The notes under the pieces: generated by a model | What the model saw: only the letters and a program-made list of their open reading frames with translations | Databases searched by the model: none | What the model was told of the DNA's origin: nothing | Position numbers and translations under genes: made by a program | DNA from: JBGPGW01 sp046349515 | Lineage (GTDB): Bacteria > Pseudomonadota > Alphaproteobacteria > CADEGL01 | Length of the DNA stretch: 64,000 nucleotides | Direction of reading: 5' to 3' | Assembly (NCBI GenBank): GCA_046349515.1 | Contig: JAXMCE010000002.1 | Location: 124,001-188,000, forward strand | Shown here: piece after piece, positions 17,903-27,218 of the stretch | Layout of the letters: each line of letters starts with the position of its first letter | Position numbering within the stretch: position 1 is the stretch's first letter

Positions 17903-19063
17903 TTAACCCACGACCCTGAGCGCGAGCGGGGTGCGCGACAGCACCTCGCAGCCCTTCTCCTTCACCACGATCGATTGGGAGAGCCCGACGCCCCATTCGC
18001 CGAACAGGCGGTGGGTCATCGGGATATGAAACACCATGTTGGTCTCGAGCGGGCGATGGTTGTTGACCATGAGGCCGAAGCCCGACTCTTCGGCCCAGGT
18101 CGGCGGGAAGCCGATGCCGATGGGATAGCCGTAGACGTCGTGGAAGAGAATCTCCTTGCGGATCTCCGAGACGCGTTTTTTTCCCGCTTCGGCGACGGCG
18201 GACGCCAGGACGCCGGCCTTGGCGACCGCCATCATGTCTTCGACCGTGGCCGCGGCACGCTTGGCGAAATCCGCAACCTTGGGTGGGGGCGGCCCCACCA
18301 CGGCCGTGCGCATGATCGGCGCGTGGTACCAGTGGAGCGATGGCGACCATTCGAGGAACACGGTCTCGCCCTTCTTGATCGTGCGGCCGTTGTTGCCGTT
18401 GTGCGGCATGCCGGACTTGTAGCCGCTGCACACCATGGGATGGACCGAGAAGGCCAGGCTGTCGGCCTCGATCAGCGTCTTCGCCGCCACCGCGCAGACA
18501 TGCGAATCCGTGACGCCGTCCCCGATCGCGCCGAAAGCCGCCTCGATCGCGTCATCCGTGATCGCGGCCGCCCGGCGCATGAGGGCCAATTCGGCCTCGG
18601 TTTTCACGACCCGCACGAGCTCGACGAGCGTCGAGCTGCCCACCACCTTGGCAGGCGCGAAGGCCGCCGTGAGCTTCGCGTGCAACTGCGGCGTCAAGTA
18701 CCGGCTGTTGTCCTCGAGACCGATCGTGCCTTTGAGGAGGCCGCGCCGCTCGAGCGACGCCTTGGTCTCGGCGATGAAATCGGCGCCCGTGTCGAAGTAG
18801 TCGACGCCGCAAGGACCGGCCGTCATCTCGAAGCAGCCGCGCTCGAACTGCCAGAGCACCATGAAGGGCTCGCCCGAGGCCGGCAACACCAGGCACTGGT
18901 AATCCCACAGGTTCATCGTGTGGTGGCCGGAGAGATAATAAATGTTGGGCGCCGAATGGATGACGAGCGTGTCGATGCCGCGCTTGGCCATGGCATCGCG
19001 GACGCGGCGTTGTCGGCCGGCAAACTCCTCCGGGCCGAACACGGTGTCTTTGGGAATGGCCAT
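17903..19063 (-). CDS. M24 (creatinase/Xaa-Pro peptidase fold) hydrolase, metal ligands altered
   Basis: A 386-residue pita-bread-fold protein with an N-terminal creatinase domain (about residues 10-145) and a C-terminal M24 domain. In metal-dependent members the motif is D-x-G...D-I-T-R-T; here the two aspartates are Glu238 (in FLEWS) and Pro249 (in APIMRT). The later segment reads GYPIGIGFPPTWAEE, resembling creatinase and ectoine hydrolase (DoeA) rather than aminopeptidase P. It is therefore likely a C-N hydrolase acting on a small molecule without a dinuclear metal site. It lies 24 bases downstream of an M81 family gene on the same strand. Confidence 0.82.
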   Translation of the reverse strand: MAIPKDTVFGPEEFAGRQRRVRDAMAKRGIDTLVIHSAPNIYYLSGHHTMNLWDYQCLVLPASGEPFMVLWQFERGCFEMTAGPCGVDYFDTGADFIAETKASLERRGLLKGTIGLEDNSRYLTPQLHAKLTAAFAPAKVVGSSTLVELVRVVKTEAELALMRRAAAITDDAIEAAFGAIGDGVTDSHVCAVAAKTLIEADSLAFSVHPMVCSGYKSGMPHNGNNGRTIKKGETVFLEWSPSLHWYHAPIMRTAVVGPPPPKVADFAKRAAATVEDMMAVAKAGVLASAVAEAGKKRVSEIRKEILFHDVYGYPIGIGFPPTWAEESGFGLMVNNHRPLETNMVFHIPMTHRLFGEWGVGLSQSIVVKEKGCEVLSRTPLALRVVG

Positions 19064-19087
19064 GGCGACTGCTCCCTCGATTCGCTC

Positions 19088-20581
19088 TCAACGGTTGTAG
19101 ACGGAGAATTGCACGTCGCGCTCCAAGGGAAACATCGGACGCGGACGCCGACGGTAATCGAATCGCGCGAGATTGGAGGCTCCCACCCCGGGCGTATCGA
19201 CGACGATCGCGCGCTTGGCGACGGCGCCATAGGCCGCGCGCCAGGCCAGCGCCGACTTGACCACGATGATGCGCTGCGCTTCGGGCACGATGTCGAGGCA
19301 GCGCAGCTGCCCGTCATCGAAGGGCATCGTCCGCCGGGCGGTCAGCACGACCGCGACGCCACCCGCATCGATAACCGCCGTCGGCCCCATTGATGTCTCG
19401 TAGCCGCGCATGTAGCTGCCGGTGTGGCGGTAGCGCGCATCCTCGCGGAGGAGACGGACGCGCCCCTTGACCGCGACGGGCGGGCCGTGCTGGTCGTCCT
19501 GCCTGCCGCCGACGTGGCCGTCGAAGGTTCCGCCCTCGCCCGCGGCCATCGCCTTGGCGACTGCGGCGGGATCGGCGATGACGACGACCGCGCCCTCGGC
19601 GCGCGCCTTGAGGAGCGCCGCAAGGACGACCGTCCCGTCGCCGGCCGCACCGCCGCCGACATTGTCCGCCGCATCGACAAGAATCGTCGGGCCGTCTGTC
19701 GCGGCATTGGCCGCGGCCACCGCCTCTTCGACCGGCGCCAGCAGCGGAACAAATTCTTCGCGCGCGGCCCACAGCTCGTTGGCAATGACCCGCGCGGCCG
19801 AATCGGCCTGCGCCTGCTCGTCGGCGTAAACCAGCACGCCCGCGCCGAGCTCCGGGCCGTCCGCATAGGGAAAGCCCATCGCGATCGAACCGCACCATCG
19901 CCCGGGCGTCGCCTCGACGGCATGAAGCCGCTCGAAGATCCGGTCGAGCGGCGGCAGGCCCGTCGCCTGCATCTGCGGCACGGTGAGGAGCGGCAGTTTG
20001 AGCAGCGCCTTGGCCGGACGGCTCGGGTTGCCGAGCATGCGCTCCAGGAGCTCCATGGCCTCGCGCCCGCGCTCGGCCATGTCGACATGGGGGAAGGTGT
20101 CGTAGCCCACGAGAACGTCCGCGTGGCCGACCATCGCCGCGCCGAGATTGGCGTGGAAGTCGAAGGTCGCCGCGATCGGGCAGTGGGCGCCGACCGCAGC
20201 GCGCACGGCGGCCAGGACATGGGCGTCCGCATCATCGATGCCCTCGGCCGCCGCGGCCCCGTGGAGGACGAGCAGGACGCCGTCGACCGGACCCGCCGCC
20301 TTGAGCCGCGCGAGAAGGTCCCCGCACACCGCATCGAGCGCCTCGCGCGCGATCGTCGCGGAGGGGACCGCGCCGGCGAACAGCGTCGGCACAAGCTCGA
20401 CGCCCGTGGCGCTGGCCCATTCGATCATGCCGCCGAGCTCGGTGCCCGTGCCGCGATAGCGTTCCAGGAGCGCTGCCCCTTCCGCGAATTGATAGGCGCG
20501 GAAATCGTCGAGCGTCGTGCGGCCACGCGCGAAGGTATTCGTCTCGTGCCAAATGCCGCCGATGGCGACGCGATGGGCCAT
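19088..20581 (-). CDS. M81 family metallopeptidase, MlrC/microcystinase C-like
   Basis: A 497-residue protein of the M81 (MlrC) family. The N-terminal zinc-site segment is GGIWHETNTF, followed by LLVLHGAAAAEG, FDFHANLG and YDTFPHVDMAERG, and the C-terminal domain starts with DAADNVGGGA. The family includes MlrC of microcystin degradation and many uncharacterised hydrolases of small peptides or amides. Coupled with the downstream M24-fold hydrolase, it suggests a scavenging pathway for a nitrogenous small molecule. The ATG at 20581 gives the family's usual N-terminus. Confidence 0.88.
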   Translation of the reverse strand: MAHRVAIGGIWHETNTFARGRTTLDDFRAYQFAEGAALLERYRGTGTELGGMIEWASATGVELVPTLFAGAVPSATIAREALDAVCGDLLARLKAAGPVDGVLLVLHGAAAAEGIDDADAHVLAAVRAAVGAHCPIAATFDFHANLGAAMVGHADVLVGYDTFPHVDMAERGREAMELLERMLGNPSRPAKALLKLPLLTVPQMQATGLPPLDRIFERLHAVEATPGRWCGSIAMGFPYADGPELGAGVLVYADEQAQADSAARVIANELWAAREEFVPLLAPVEEAVAAANAATDGPTILVDAADNVGGGAAGDGTVVLAALLKARAEGAVVVIADPAAVAKAMAAGEGGTFDGHVGGRQDDQHGPPVAVKGRVRLLREDARYRHTGSYMRGYETSMGPTAVIDAGGVAVVLTARRTMPFDDGQLRCLDIVPEAQRIIVVKSALAWRAAYGAVAKRAIVVDTPGVGASNLARFDYRRRPRPMFPLERDVQFSVYNR

Positions 20582-20796
20582 GGTGACCGCGCTTGTGAGA
20601 AAGTCCCCCTGCTCACCTTATGGTGGCGATATCCGCGGCCCTTGTCACCTCCCGAGCCGAGTGGCCGGCCGAAGGCCGGTGCCTCAAGCCACATGGGCGC
20701 CCATGACGATGGCTCGGATGGGCGGCGCATTTACCCGGCCCCGGTGGCCGTACTAAGGTGCGAGCGACCAACTCCACGACAAACGGGAAGCGTGCC

Positions 20797-21147
20797 ATGT
20801 CGAAGATGAGAAAGCTCAAAGCCGGCGAGACGGGCTGGGATGCATGGAAAGGCGTGTCCGGCACGCGGATCGCGCGCCTTGTTGGAACCAAGCTCTCGAA
20901 GACGCTCGGCGCCGGCATCCTCGAACTCGAGAAAAACGTCATTCCCTCCACCATCGACTACGACGAGATCATCGTCGTGCTCGAGGGACAATTCCGCTCG
21001 ACTTGCGAGGGCGAGGTGTTCAATTGCCGGCCGGGCGACGTGTTGTGGATTCCGGCGAACACCAGTTTCACGCTCGAGACGGATACCAAGGCGCGCATCT
21101 TCTACGTGCGTTACCCCATGGATCCCGCGATTGCGGGTGCGGATTGA
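20797..21147 (+). CDS. Cupin protein, EutQ-like
   Basis: A 116-residue cupin resembling the cupin domain of EutQ and similar ethanolamine/propanediol-associated proteins: DYDEIIVVLEGQF in motif 1 and RPGDVLWIPANTSF in motif 2. The metal-ligand histidines of classical cupins are replaced by other residues in motif 1, so enzyme activity is uncertain. The ATG at 20797 has GGGAAG upstream. The stop overlaps a TTG start of the next gene (TTGA). Confidence 0.75.
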   Translation: MSKMRKLKAGETGWDAWKGVSGTRIARLVGTKLSKTLGAGILELEKNVIPSTIDYDEIIVVLEGQFRSTCEGEVFNCRPGDVLWIPANTSFTLETDTKARIFYVRYPMDPAIAGAD

Positions 21148-21764
21148 GGGTACCGCGGCTGTCCAGGCCCCGCGCCTGTTGGCTCGCACTTGCCGCGCTC
21201 TGGCTCGCTGTCACGGCCCATCCCGTCCATGCGGAGGACGGACCATCCCTTGCAGGCCGGCTCTTGGTGGCCGAGCCTGGAATGCCCGATCCGCGCTTTG
21301 CCGAGACGGTCATCTTCATGGTCCGCCATGATGCGACCGGTGCCTTCGGCCTTGTCGTCAACCGGCGTCTCGGCACCCAGCCGGTCGCGACGGTCATGAA
21401 GTCGCTCGGCCTCGAGGCGGGCGAGGCCAAAGGCGAGATGGCGATCCATTACGGCGGTCCGGTCGAACCGGGCCTTGGCTTCGTCCTCCACTCGACCGAC
21501 TACGCGCGCGCCGGCACGCTCAAGGTGACCGAGGCGATCGCGCTCAGCGCCGAGCCTGACGTGCTGAAAGACATTGCCGAGGGGCGGGGGCCGCGCCGGA
21601 GCCTCTTCGCCCTCGGCTATGCCGGATGGGGACCCGGCCAGCTTGAAGACGAGATGCAGCTTCGCACGTGGTTCACCGTTCCGGCGGACGACGAGCTCGT
21701 CTTCGATGACGCGATCGACACGAAGTGGAGCCGTGCCTCATCGCGCCGCGGCATCGACCTCTAG
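21144..21764 (+). CDS. YqgE/AlgH family protein with apparent signal peptide
   Basis: The body of the protein, from about residue 33, is a clear YqgE/AlgH (UPF0301) domain: GRLLVAEPGMPDPRFAETVI, VRHDATGAFGLVVNR, HYGGPV and YAGWGPGQLEDE. What is unusual is the N-terminus. The only reasonable start in frame is TTG 21144, overlapping the upstream stop, and it gives a basic start, a hydrophobic stretch ACWLALAALWLAVTA and a VHA-ED cleavage-like site, i.e. an export signal of about 30 residues. Ordinary YqgE proteins begin directly with the domain and are cytoplasmic. The function of the family is not established. Confidence 0.82.
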   Translation: MRVPRLSRPRACWLALAALWLAVTAHPVHAEDGPSLAGRLLVAEPGMPDPRFAETVIFMVRHDATGAFGLVVNRRLGTQPVATVMKSLGLEAGEAKGEMAIHYGGPVEPGLGFVLHSTDYARAGTLKVTEAIALSAEPDVLKDIAEGRGPRRSLFALGYAGWGPGQLEDEMQLRTWFTVPADDELVFDDAIDTKWSRASSRRGIDL

Positions 21765-21831
21765 CGCACAGCCCAAAGCCCGCGAGCTTCCGCCCGCGGC
21801 CCGGACACCGCGCGAATTTGGACCCCGCGCG

Positions 21832-22416
21832 CTAGGACTTGATATGCGCGAAGGCGTCGGGCGGGACGATCGCCTCGCTGCCGCCGGGGGGAGTCCAATA
21901 GAGCTTGAGCGCCGAGGTTCCCTTGCGCTGGAAGTAGTCGATCGCAAGCGGAAACCAGCCCGGCTCAGTGACGGCGAGTTCGATGGGCGGCGACATGGTA
22001 TCGGAATGGACGCCCGGATCCTCATGGATGAGGACACCGCCGATCGTCAGCTTCACGCCGTCGTTCGATAGCACCTTGAAGACGTAGGTGCCGGGCTTGT
22101 CGAGTTTGATGAAGCCGGTGATGAGGGCGCCGACGCCCATGGAGGCATCGGCCGTCAGCACGTTCCCGTTGTCCGTCTTGTGGTCGAGATTGGCGAGCGG
22201 CTTACCCGGCTTGCCCTTCCCGGCCTTCGCCACTTCGTTCACGTAGTGGAACATGGCGTAGTTGTAGTTGACCGCTAGCCCGGGCGTGAGCTTGTCAGCG
22301 GCGGGCTGCGGTGAGGCCGGCTTGGCTCCCGTGAGCGGCGCGGCCGCGACAAAGCCGGCGCCGAGCGACACAACGGCCGCAAGGACCGCCACCCGGACCC
22401 AAGAACGAAGGTTCAT
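21832..22416 (-). CDS. Exported PA14-domain protein
   Basis: A 194-residue exported protein. The signal peptide covers about residues 1-25 (VRVAVLAAVVSLGAGFVAAA). After a short linker comes a PA14-like beta domain with VGALITGFIKLDKPGTYVFKVLSNDGVKLTIGG in segments, then WFPLAIDYFQRKGTSALKLYWTPPGG. PA14 domains typically bind carbohydrate in the periplasm or cell wall. The ATG at 22416 is chosen because GAGGGAGA precedes it and the upstream in-frame stretch is not signal-like. It is convergent with the YqgE-type gene. Confidence 0.82.
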   Translation of the reverse strand: MNLRSWVRVAVLAAVVSLGAGFVAAAPLTGAKPASPQPAADKLTPGLAVNYNYAMFHYVNEVAKAGKGKPGKPLANLDHKTDNGNVLTADASMGVGALITGFIKLDKPGTYVFKVLSNDGVKLTIGGVLIHEDPGVHSDTMSPPIELAVTEPGWFPLAIDYFQRKGTSALKLYWTPPGGSEAIVPPDAFAHIKS

Positions 22417-22509
22417 GCTGTCGTCTCCCTCATGCGCATGACGGGCCATTTCTGCCCTTCCTAAAGCCAAATCCACAAGTGAAATTCGTTTAACCCGTCG
22501 CGGCCACCC

Positions 22510-23574
22510 CTAGACCCTGGCGGGCATGGCCGCTTCGAGCGCTCGCGCCAAGGCCTCGAGATCGCCCGAGGCGCGGAGGACGGCCTCGGCGAAGGCGAAC
22601 TCCCCCGCAAGCGCCAAGACGGCCCGTCCCTCCTGGCCAACGTCCTTCCGGACCTCGTCAACTTCGCCTCCAAGCCGCTGGTACGCCAACCGGAACCGCT
22701 CTTGAGTCGGGTCCGTTTGCGATCCGCCCAAGCCGCGCGCCAGGCGGTCGAGACGCTCACGCATGGTACCCAGGACCTCGACCGTCGCGGCACGCATATC
22801 GTGGCCCGGCAGCCCTTCTGCAAGGTGGGAGGCGAGCCGCTCGACGACGACGCAGGAATCGGCAAAAGCGCGGCCGGCCGGGAGAACGGCCGTCGTCTGG
22901 CCGGCCGCATGCCCGGACAAGCGCTCGTGACGCGCATCGCTCGCCGTCGCCTCGAATTGCCGCATGGCGGCCACGATCGCCATCCGTTCGCTCTCGCGTT
23001 CCCCGCCGGACTCACCGGCGAGGATGCGGACGATGCGCTCGATGCGGCGGGCATTCGCCCCGCAATACTGGGCGGCCGCGCCCTTCAGCCGCTCGTGGCT
23101 CCATTCCGGCCAGACGAGGCGCGAGACGGCGACGGTGACGGCGATGCCGTAGATCGTCTCCCAGAAGCGCCTTAGCGCGATCGGCCACACGTCCGCGAAT
23201 CCCGTGTGCTCATGGCCGCCCGCCGCGGCCAGCCCGATGATGAGGACGCTCGTCACCGGCCCGAGCTTCCAGGCGCCCGGCACCTCGAAGATCTCCGTGC
23301 AGAGAAGCATGACCGTGAGAATGGCGACGGCCAGCGCCCAGGGATTGACGCCGATGACGACGACCATGACGAGCGCCGCCGCCACGCCGATGACCGTCGC
23401 GAGCACGCGCGACCAGGCAAGGAACAGCGAAGCGCCCAATTGCGGCTCCGCCACGACCACGACGGAGATGAGCGCAAAGACCGGACTGGCGACACCCATG
23501 AGACCAAGCGACCACCACACGATGAGGGCGGACAGCGCGGTCTTGAGCGCGTAGCGGATGTTCGAGCGGGACAT
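22510..23574 (-). CDS. FUSC-family membrane protein
   Basis: A 354-residue protein with six hydrophobic helices in residues 1-165 (for example ALKTALSALIVWWSLGLMG and LGASLFLAWSRVLATVIGVAAALVMV in pieces) and a C-terminal cytoplasmic helical region of about 190 residues. The arrangement is that of fusaric-acid-resistance/aromatic acid efflux (FUSC) proteins, here as a half-size member. The start at 23574 (MSRSNIRYALK) is chosen on family grounds; ATG 23634 is an alternative. It is divergent from the polysaccharide deacetylase gene with about 180 bases between starts. The substrate is unknown. Confidence 0.82.
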   Translation of the reverse strand: MSRSNIRYALKTALSALIVWWSLGLMGVASPVFALISVVVVAEPQLGASLFLAWSRVLATVIGVAAALVMVVVIGVNPWALAVAILTVMLLCTEIFEVPGAWKLGPVTSVLIIGLAAAGGHEHTGFADVWPIALRRFWETIYGIAVTVAVSRLVWPEWSHERLKGAAAQYCGANARRIERIVRILAGESGGERESERMAIVAAMRQFEATASDARHERLSGHAAGQTTAVLPAGRAFADSCVVVERLASHLAEGLPGHDMRAATVEVLGTMRERLDRLARGLGGSQTDPTQERFRLAYQRLGGEVDEVRKDVGQEGRAVLALAGEFAFAEAVLRASGDLEALARALEAAMPARV

Positions 23575-23752
23575 GTGAAATTGGGCGAGCTTCGTTCCCC
23601 ACCCGTGCGCCACAACCATGCCGAGCCCTCCCATGGAGCCAGGGTCCCGCCGGCGGCACCGGCCGCGGGCGACGCCGCACCAATCGACGCGGCCGCGCAC
23701 CCATTGTACGCTAGGCTTCGCAACCGTTCCTTCTCTCGCCGCGAGGTGCCCC

Positions 23753-24670
23753 GTGATCTCCAACCCCGTTCCCTGGCCCGACGGTGCGCGCTGCGCCGTC
23801 GCCTTCACCTTCGACATGGACGCGGACAGCATCCTGCATCTCGCCCATCACTCGAGCGCGCACACGCGCGTCGCGGCCTTGTCCATGCTGCGCTACGGAC
23901 CAGACGTGGCGATCCCGCGCCTGCTCGAGCTCTACCGGCGTTTCGGCATGAAGCAGACCTTCTTCCTCCCGGCCTGGTGCATGGAGCGCTATCCCCGGGC
24001 GGTCGAGACGATTCTCAAGGACGGGCACGAGATCGCGCATCACGGCTACCTCCACGAGCATCCGAACGAGCTGCCGCCGGAGGAGGAGCGTTACTGGATG
24101 AACCGCTCGAGCGAGGTCATCGTCAAGATGACCGGCCAGAAGCCCCGCGGCATCCGCGCGCCCGTCTACAAGTTCTCCGTCCACACGCTCGACTTCCTGG
24201 TCGAGGACGGCTTCACGTACGACGCATCGCTCTTCGGCGACGACATTCCCTACATGCTGTCGAACGGCAAGGGCTCGGTGGTCGAAATTCCGTCCCACTA
24301 CGGCCTCGACGACTTTCCGCACTACATGGCCTCGCGCGATCTCAGCTACATCATGGCGATCAAGGCGCCGAGCCATGCCCTCGACGTGTTCCGCGACGAG
24401 TTCGACGCGGCGTGGGAGTTCGGCGGTCTCTGGGTCTCGGTGTGGCACCCCTTCCTTTCGGGTCGCCTCGCCCGCGCGCGGGCGATCGCCCAACTCATCG
24501 AATACATGCACAAGAAGGGCAAGGTGTGGTTCGCGCGCCTCGAAGACATCGCGAGCCATGTGCAAAAGATGATCGACCAGGGAAAATGGACTCCCCGCGT
24601 CGACCGCCTGCCCTACTATACGGGGCCGATCCCTGAACTGGGTCAGGCCGCGCCGACACTTTCGCGCTGA
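23753..24670 (+). CDS. Polysaccharide deacetylase family protein (HpPgdA/PuuE-like)
   Basis: A 305-residue NodB-homology (CE4) protein starting at a GTG with GAGGTG at ideal spacing. The metal site is formed by Asp21/Asp23 in FTFDMDADS and the histidines in HEIAHHGYLHEHP (about residues 92-103). There is no signal peptide, so it acts in the cytoplasm. This subtype, with FDMDAD instead of TFDDG and an arginine in RAPVYKFS, is seen in Helicobacter PgdA and in allantoinase-like PuuE. A substrate that is a small amide is at least as likely as a sugar polymer. It is followed 19 bases later by an HpaB-type gene and is probably cotranscribed. Confidence 0.85.
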   Translation: MISNPVPWPDGARCAVAFTFDMDADSILHLAHHSSAHTRVAALSMLRYGPDVAIPRLLELYRRFGMKQTFFLPAWCMERYPRAVETILKDGHEIAHHGYLHEHPNELPPEEERYWMNRSSEVIVKMTGQKPRGIRAPVYKFSVHTLDFLVEDGFTYDASLFGDDIPYMLSNGKGSVVEIPSHYGLDDFPHYMASRDLSYIMAIKAPSHALDVFRDEFDAAWEFGGLWVSVWHPFLSGRLARARAIAQLIEYMHKKGKVWFARLEDIASHVQKMIDQGKWTPRVDRLPYYTGPIPELGQAAPTLSR

Positions 24671-24689
24671 CACCGCGAGAAAGGACCGC

Positions 24690-26186
24690 ATGCCAGACGA
24701 CACCAAAGACAAGCGCGACTTCATCGTCGGTAAGTCCGTTCCGCTGAACGCGGCCGATCCGTGCCTGAGGAACGGAGCGCAGTTCCGCGAATCGCTCCGG
24801 GACGGACGGCGCATCGTGGCCGAGGGGCGCGATGTCGAGGACGTGACGACGGAACCCACGCTCCGCCGCGGCATCGACACCCTGGCGCAGCTGTTCGACG
24901 CGCAATTCGATCCGGCAAGTCGCGACATCACGACCGTGATCGAGCCCGAGACGGGCCAGCGCATCGCGACCGGCTGGCTCGTGCCCTACACGCGCGAGGA
25001 TCTCTGGCGCCACGCACGCATGGCGAAGTTCAGCACCTACCACACGTTCGGAGTCTTCGGCCGGCCGCCCGACTACGGCCCGGTCAAGGCCATCGGCTTC
25101 CTCGCCTTCCATCACCTCATCAAGCGCGAGGATCCGGAGGCCATCCATAAGATCAAGCACTTCCTCCGCATGGGGCAGGCCAACAACCTCATCAGCGCGG
25201 ACATCATCATCGACGTGCAGACGAACCGGAAGTTGCCGATGCCCGAGCAGGCCGGCCGCCTTCGCATCGTCGAGGAGCGACCCGACGGCGTCTTGGTCTC
25301 GGGCGCCAAGGCCGGGAACTCCGTCCTGCCCCAGGGCAATATCGGCACGATCTCCATGCCGCCGCCGAACCCAACCATGCCCGAGGAGTGCGCCATCTGG
25401 TCCGTCGTTCCCGCGAACGCGCCGGGCCTCACCATGGTGCTGCGCGAGCCCATGCTCACCGGGCACGAGACGGCCGAAGACCATCCGCTGGGTGCCCAGG
25501 GCGAGGAAGCGGACGGCCTCCTCCTCTTCGACCGGGTGTTCATCCCGCGGCACTACCTTTTCAGCCACAAGAACATGGCCATCACGAAGGTCTACACGAC
25601 CTTGGGCCGCTTCGCGTTCTGGAAGATCGCGTTCCGGCTGTCCTACCGGGCCGAGATCTTCGCGGGTTGCGCGCAGATGATCGTGAATGCGCTCGGCACC
25701 GATCATGTGCCGCAAGTGCGAGCGCTGGTGTCCGAAGTGCTGGCCTATGCCGCGACCTTGCGCGGCATGATGACGGCGTCCATCGAGACGGCGGAGCCGA
25801 CCGAGAGCGGCGTGATGCAGCCGAACCACACCTTCGTGACGGCGGCGCGTCTCTATGCGATCGAGGCCTATCCCAAGATCATGCAGATCTTGCGCGAGCT
25901 GAGCGGCCAGGGGCTCATCAGCCGAGTGCCGCGCGCGAGTTGGGAGCGCAAGGATATCGGGCCGCTCCTCGATGCCTATCTCCCGGGCCTCGACACCACG
26001 TCGCGGGAGAAGAACCGCCTGTTCAACCTGGTCTGGGACATCAGCTCCAGCGCCGCCGCCATGCGCATCGCGCTGTTCGAGAACATCAACGCAACGCCTG
26101 CTGCGGCTCTTCGCGAAGAGTTGTATCGTATCTACGACCGGAGCGAAGGAGTGGCCGCCATCAAGCGGCTTGCCGGCCTCGACTGA
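24690..26186 (+). CDS. 4-hydroxyphenylacetate 3-hydroxylase family (HpaB-like) FAD monooxygenase
   Basis: A 498-residue protein with the acyl-CoA-dehydrogenase-like fold of HpaB oxygenase components. Visible family traits are the N-terminal HpaB segment (VIEPETGQRIATGWLVPYTREDLWRHA in parts), VFIPRHYLFSHKN for the flavin region, and the long helical C-terminus with EAYPKIMQILRELSGQGLI. Members hydroxylate phenols using FADH2 from a separate reductase, or act as 4-hydroxybutyryl-CoA dehydratase-like enzymes; no reductase (HpaC) gene lies nearby. It follows the deacetylase gene by 19 bases, so both may act on one compound. Confidence 0.85.
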   Translation: MPDDTKDKRDFIVGKSVPLNAADPCLRNGAQFRESLRDGRRIVAEGRDVEDVTTEPTLRRGIDTLAQLFDAQFDPASRDITTVIEPETGQRIATGWLVPYTREDLWRHARMAKFSTYHTFGVFGRPPDYGPVKAIGFLAFHHLIKREDPEAIHKIKHFLRMGQANNLISADIIIDVQTNRKLPMPEQAGRLRIVEERPDGVLVSGAKAGNSVLPQGNIGTISMPPPNPTMPEECAIWSVVPANAPGLTMVLREPMLTGHETAEDHPLGAQGEEADGLLLFDRVFIPRHYLFSHKNMAITKVYTTLGRFAFWKIAFRLSYRAEIFAGCAQMIVNALGTDHVPQVRALVSEVLAYAATLRGMMTASIETAEPTESGVMQPNHTFVTAARLYAIEAYPKIMQILRELSGQGLISRVPRASWERKDIGPLLDAYLPGLDTTSREKNRLFNLVWDISSSAAAMRIALFENINATPAAALREELYRIYDRSEGVAAIKRLAGLD

Positions 26187-26276
26187 GAACGGCGTCCGAT
26201 TCGGGCGCCGCCGGCACGAGGCCGGATCCTGATTTGCTCCGGGTGACTGGTTCATGGAATGTGGAGGGGGATTTCC

Positions 26277-27185
26277 ATGGTCATCACATCACGACTAGTG
26301 GGCACGAGACAGAGCGTCCGCGTGGGTCTCCTGCTGGCGCTCACACTCCTGCTCGGCGCGTGCGGCATGAACACCGAGCGGCGCGACGCCGTCGGCGAGT
26401 TCAGCCGGGCGACCGCGCGGTTCGGCGCGATGGCGTCCAACGAGATCATCGAGGCACGGCGCGCCGTCGTCGATCTCAACACCTATGTGGTGGCGCTCGA
26501 CCCCGCGAAATTGCCGCGCCGGCAGGAGCTCGAAGGACCATTCACGCCGGCCGCGGTCGAGGGCCGCGTGCGCGCGGCCGAGGCCTTGCGCCGCTACGGC
26601 GAGCTCCTCGCGGCGATCGTCCACGACGAATCGGACGTGAAGGTGGCACATGCGGCGCAGCGCTTCACCGGCAGCATCAAGCAGCTCGACCGGGCGACGG
26701 TGAAGTTGAGCGATGACGAGCTCACGGCCATCGGCAAGGCCACCGCCGCGATCGGCGGCATCGCGATCGACGAGAAACGCACGGCCGCGCTCAAGGAGAT
26801 CGTGCCCAAGGCGCACCCGCAGGTGGAGACGCTCGGCAAGCTGTTCGCCGGCGAGTTCGATCCCGAACGCGGGCCCATTGCCCGGCGCATCGACGCGACC
26901 GCGCAGTTGGCGCTCCAGGCCGCCGACAAGACGCTCGACAACCGCGCGGCGCCCGTCGCGGACCGCTACGTGGCGGCCGAGGCCATGCGCGACAGCCTCG
27001 CCGTCGTGCGGCGGAACAACGCCATGATGCCGGCCCTCGCCAAGGCCGCCGACTCGCTGGTCGCGGCGCACGAGCGCCTGGTCAAGGCGCTGGCCGCCGA
27101 TTCGTTCAGCTTCGCCGACGTCAAAGCGTTTGCGGACGAGATGGGACGGCTGACCGCCACGGCCAAGGCCCATGCGATCAGGTAA
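26277..27185 (+). CDS. Predicted lipoprotein with all-helical domain, unknown function
   Basis: A 302-residue lipoprotein. A basic start and a hydrophobic stretch lead to the lipobox LLLGAC (Cys about residue 31), so it should be lipid-anchored. The rest is almost entirely helical with heptad-like runs rich in Ala, Arg and Glu, no cysteines, and repeated patterns such as AAEALRRYGELLAAI and AADSLVAAHERLVKAL. No known family was recognised. The ATG at 26277 has GGAGGGGG six bases before it; ATG 26259 is less well supported. A 102-residue helical protein follows 33 bases later, so the two are probably an operon. Confidence 0.7.
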   Translation: MVITSRLVGTRQSVRVGLLLALTLLLGACGMNTERRDAVGEFSRATARFGAMASNEIIEARRAVVDLNTYVVALDPAKLPRRQELEGPFTPAAVEGRVRAAEALRRYGELLAAIVHDESDVKVAHAAQRFTGSIKQLDRATVKLSDDELTAIGKATAAIGGIAIDEKRTAALKEIVPKAHPQVETLGKLFAGEFDPERGPIARRIDATAQLALQAADKTLDNRAAPVADRYVAAEAMRDSLAVVRRNNAMMPALAKAADSLVAAHERLVKALAADSFSFADVKAFADEMGRLTATAKAHAIR

Positions 27186-27218
27186 CGCGCCCCAGGCACG
27201 CGACAGGGAGGATCCACC

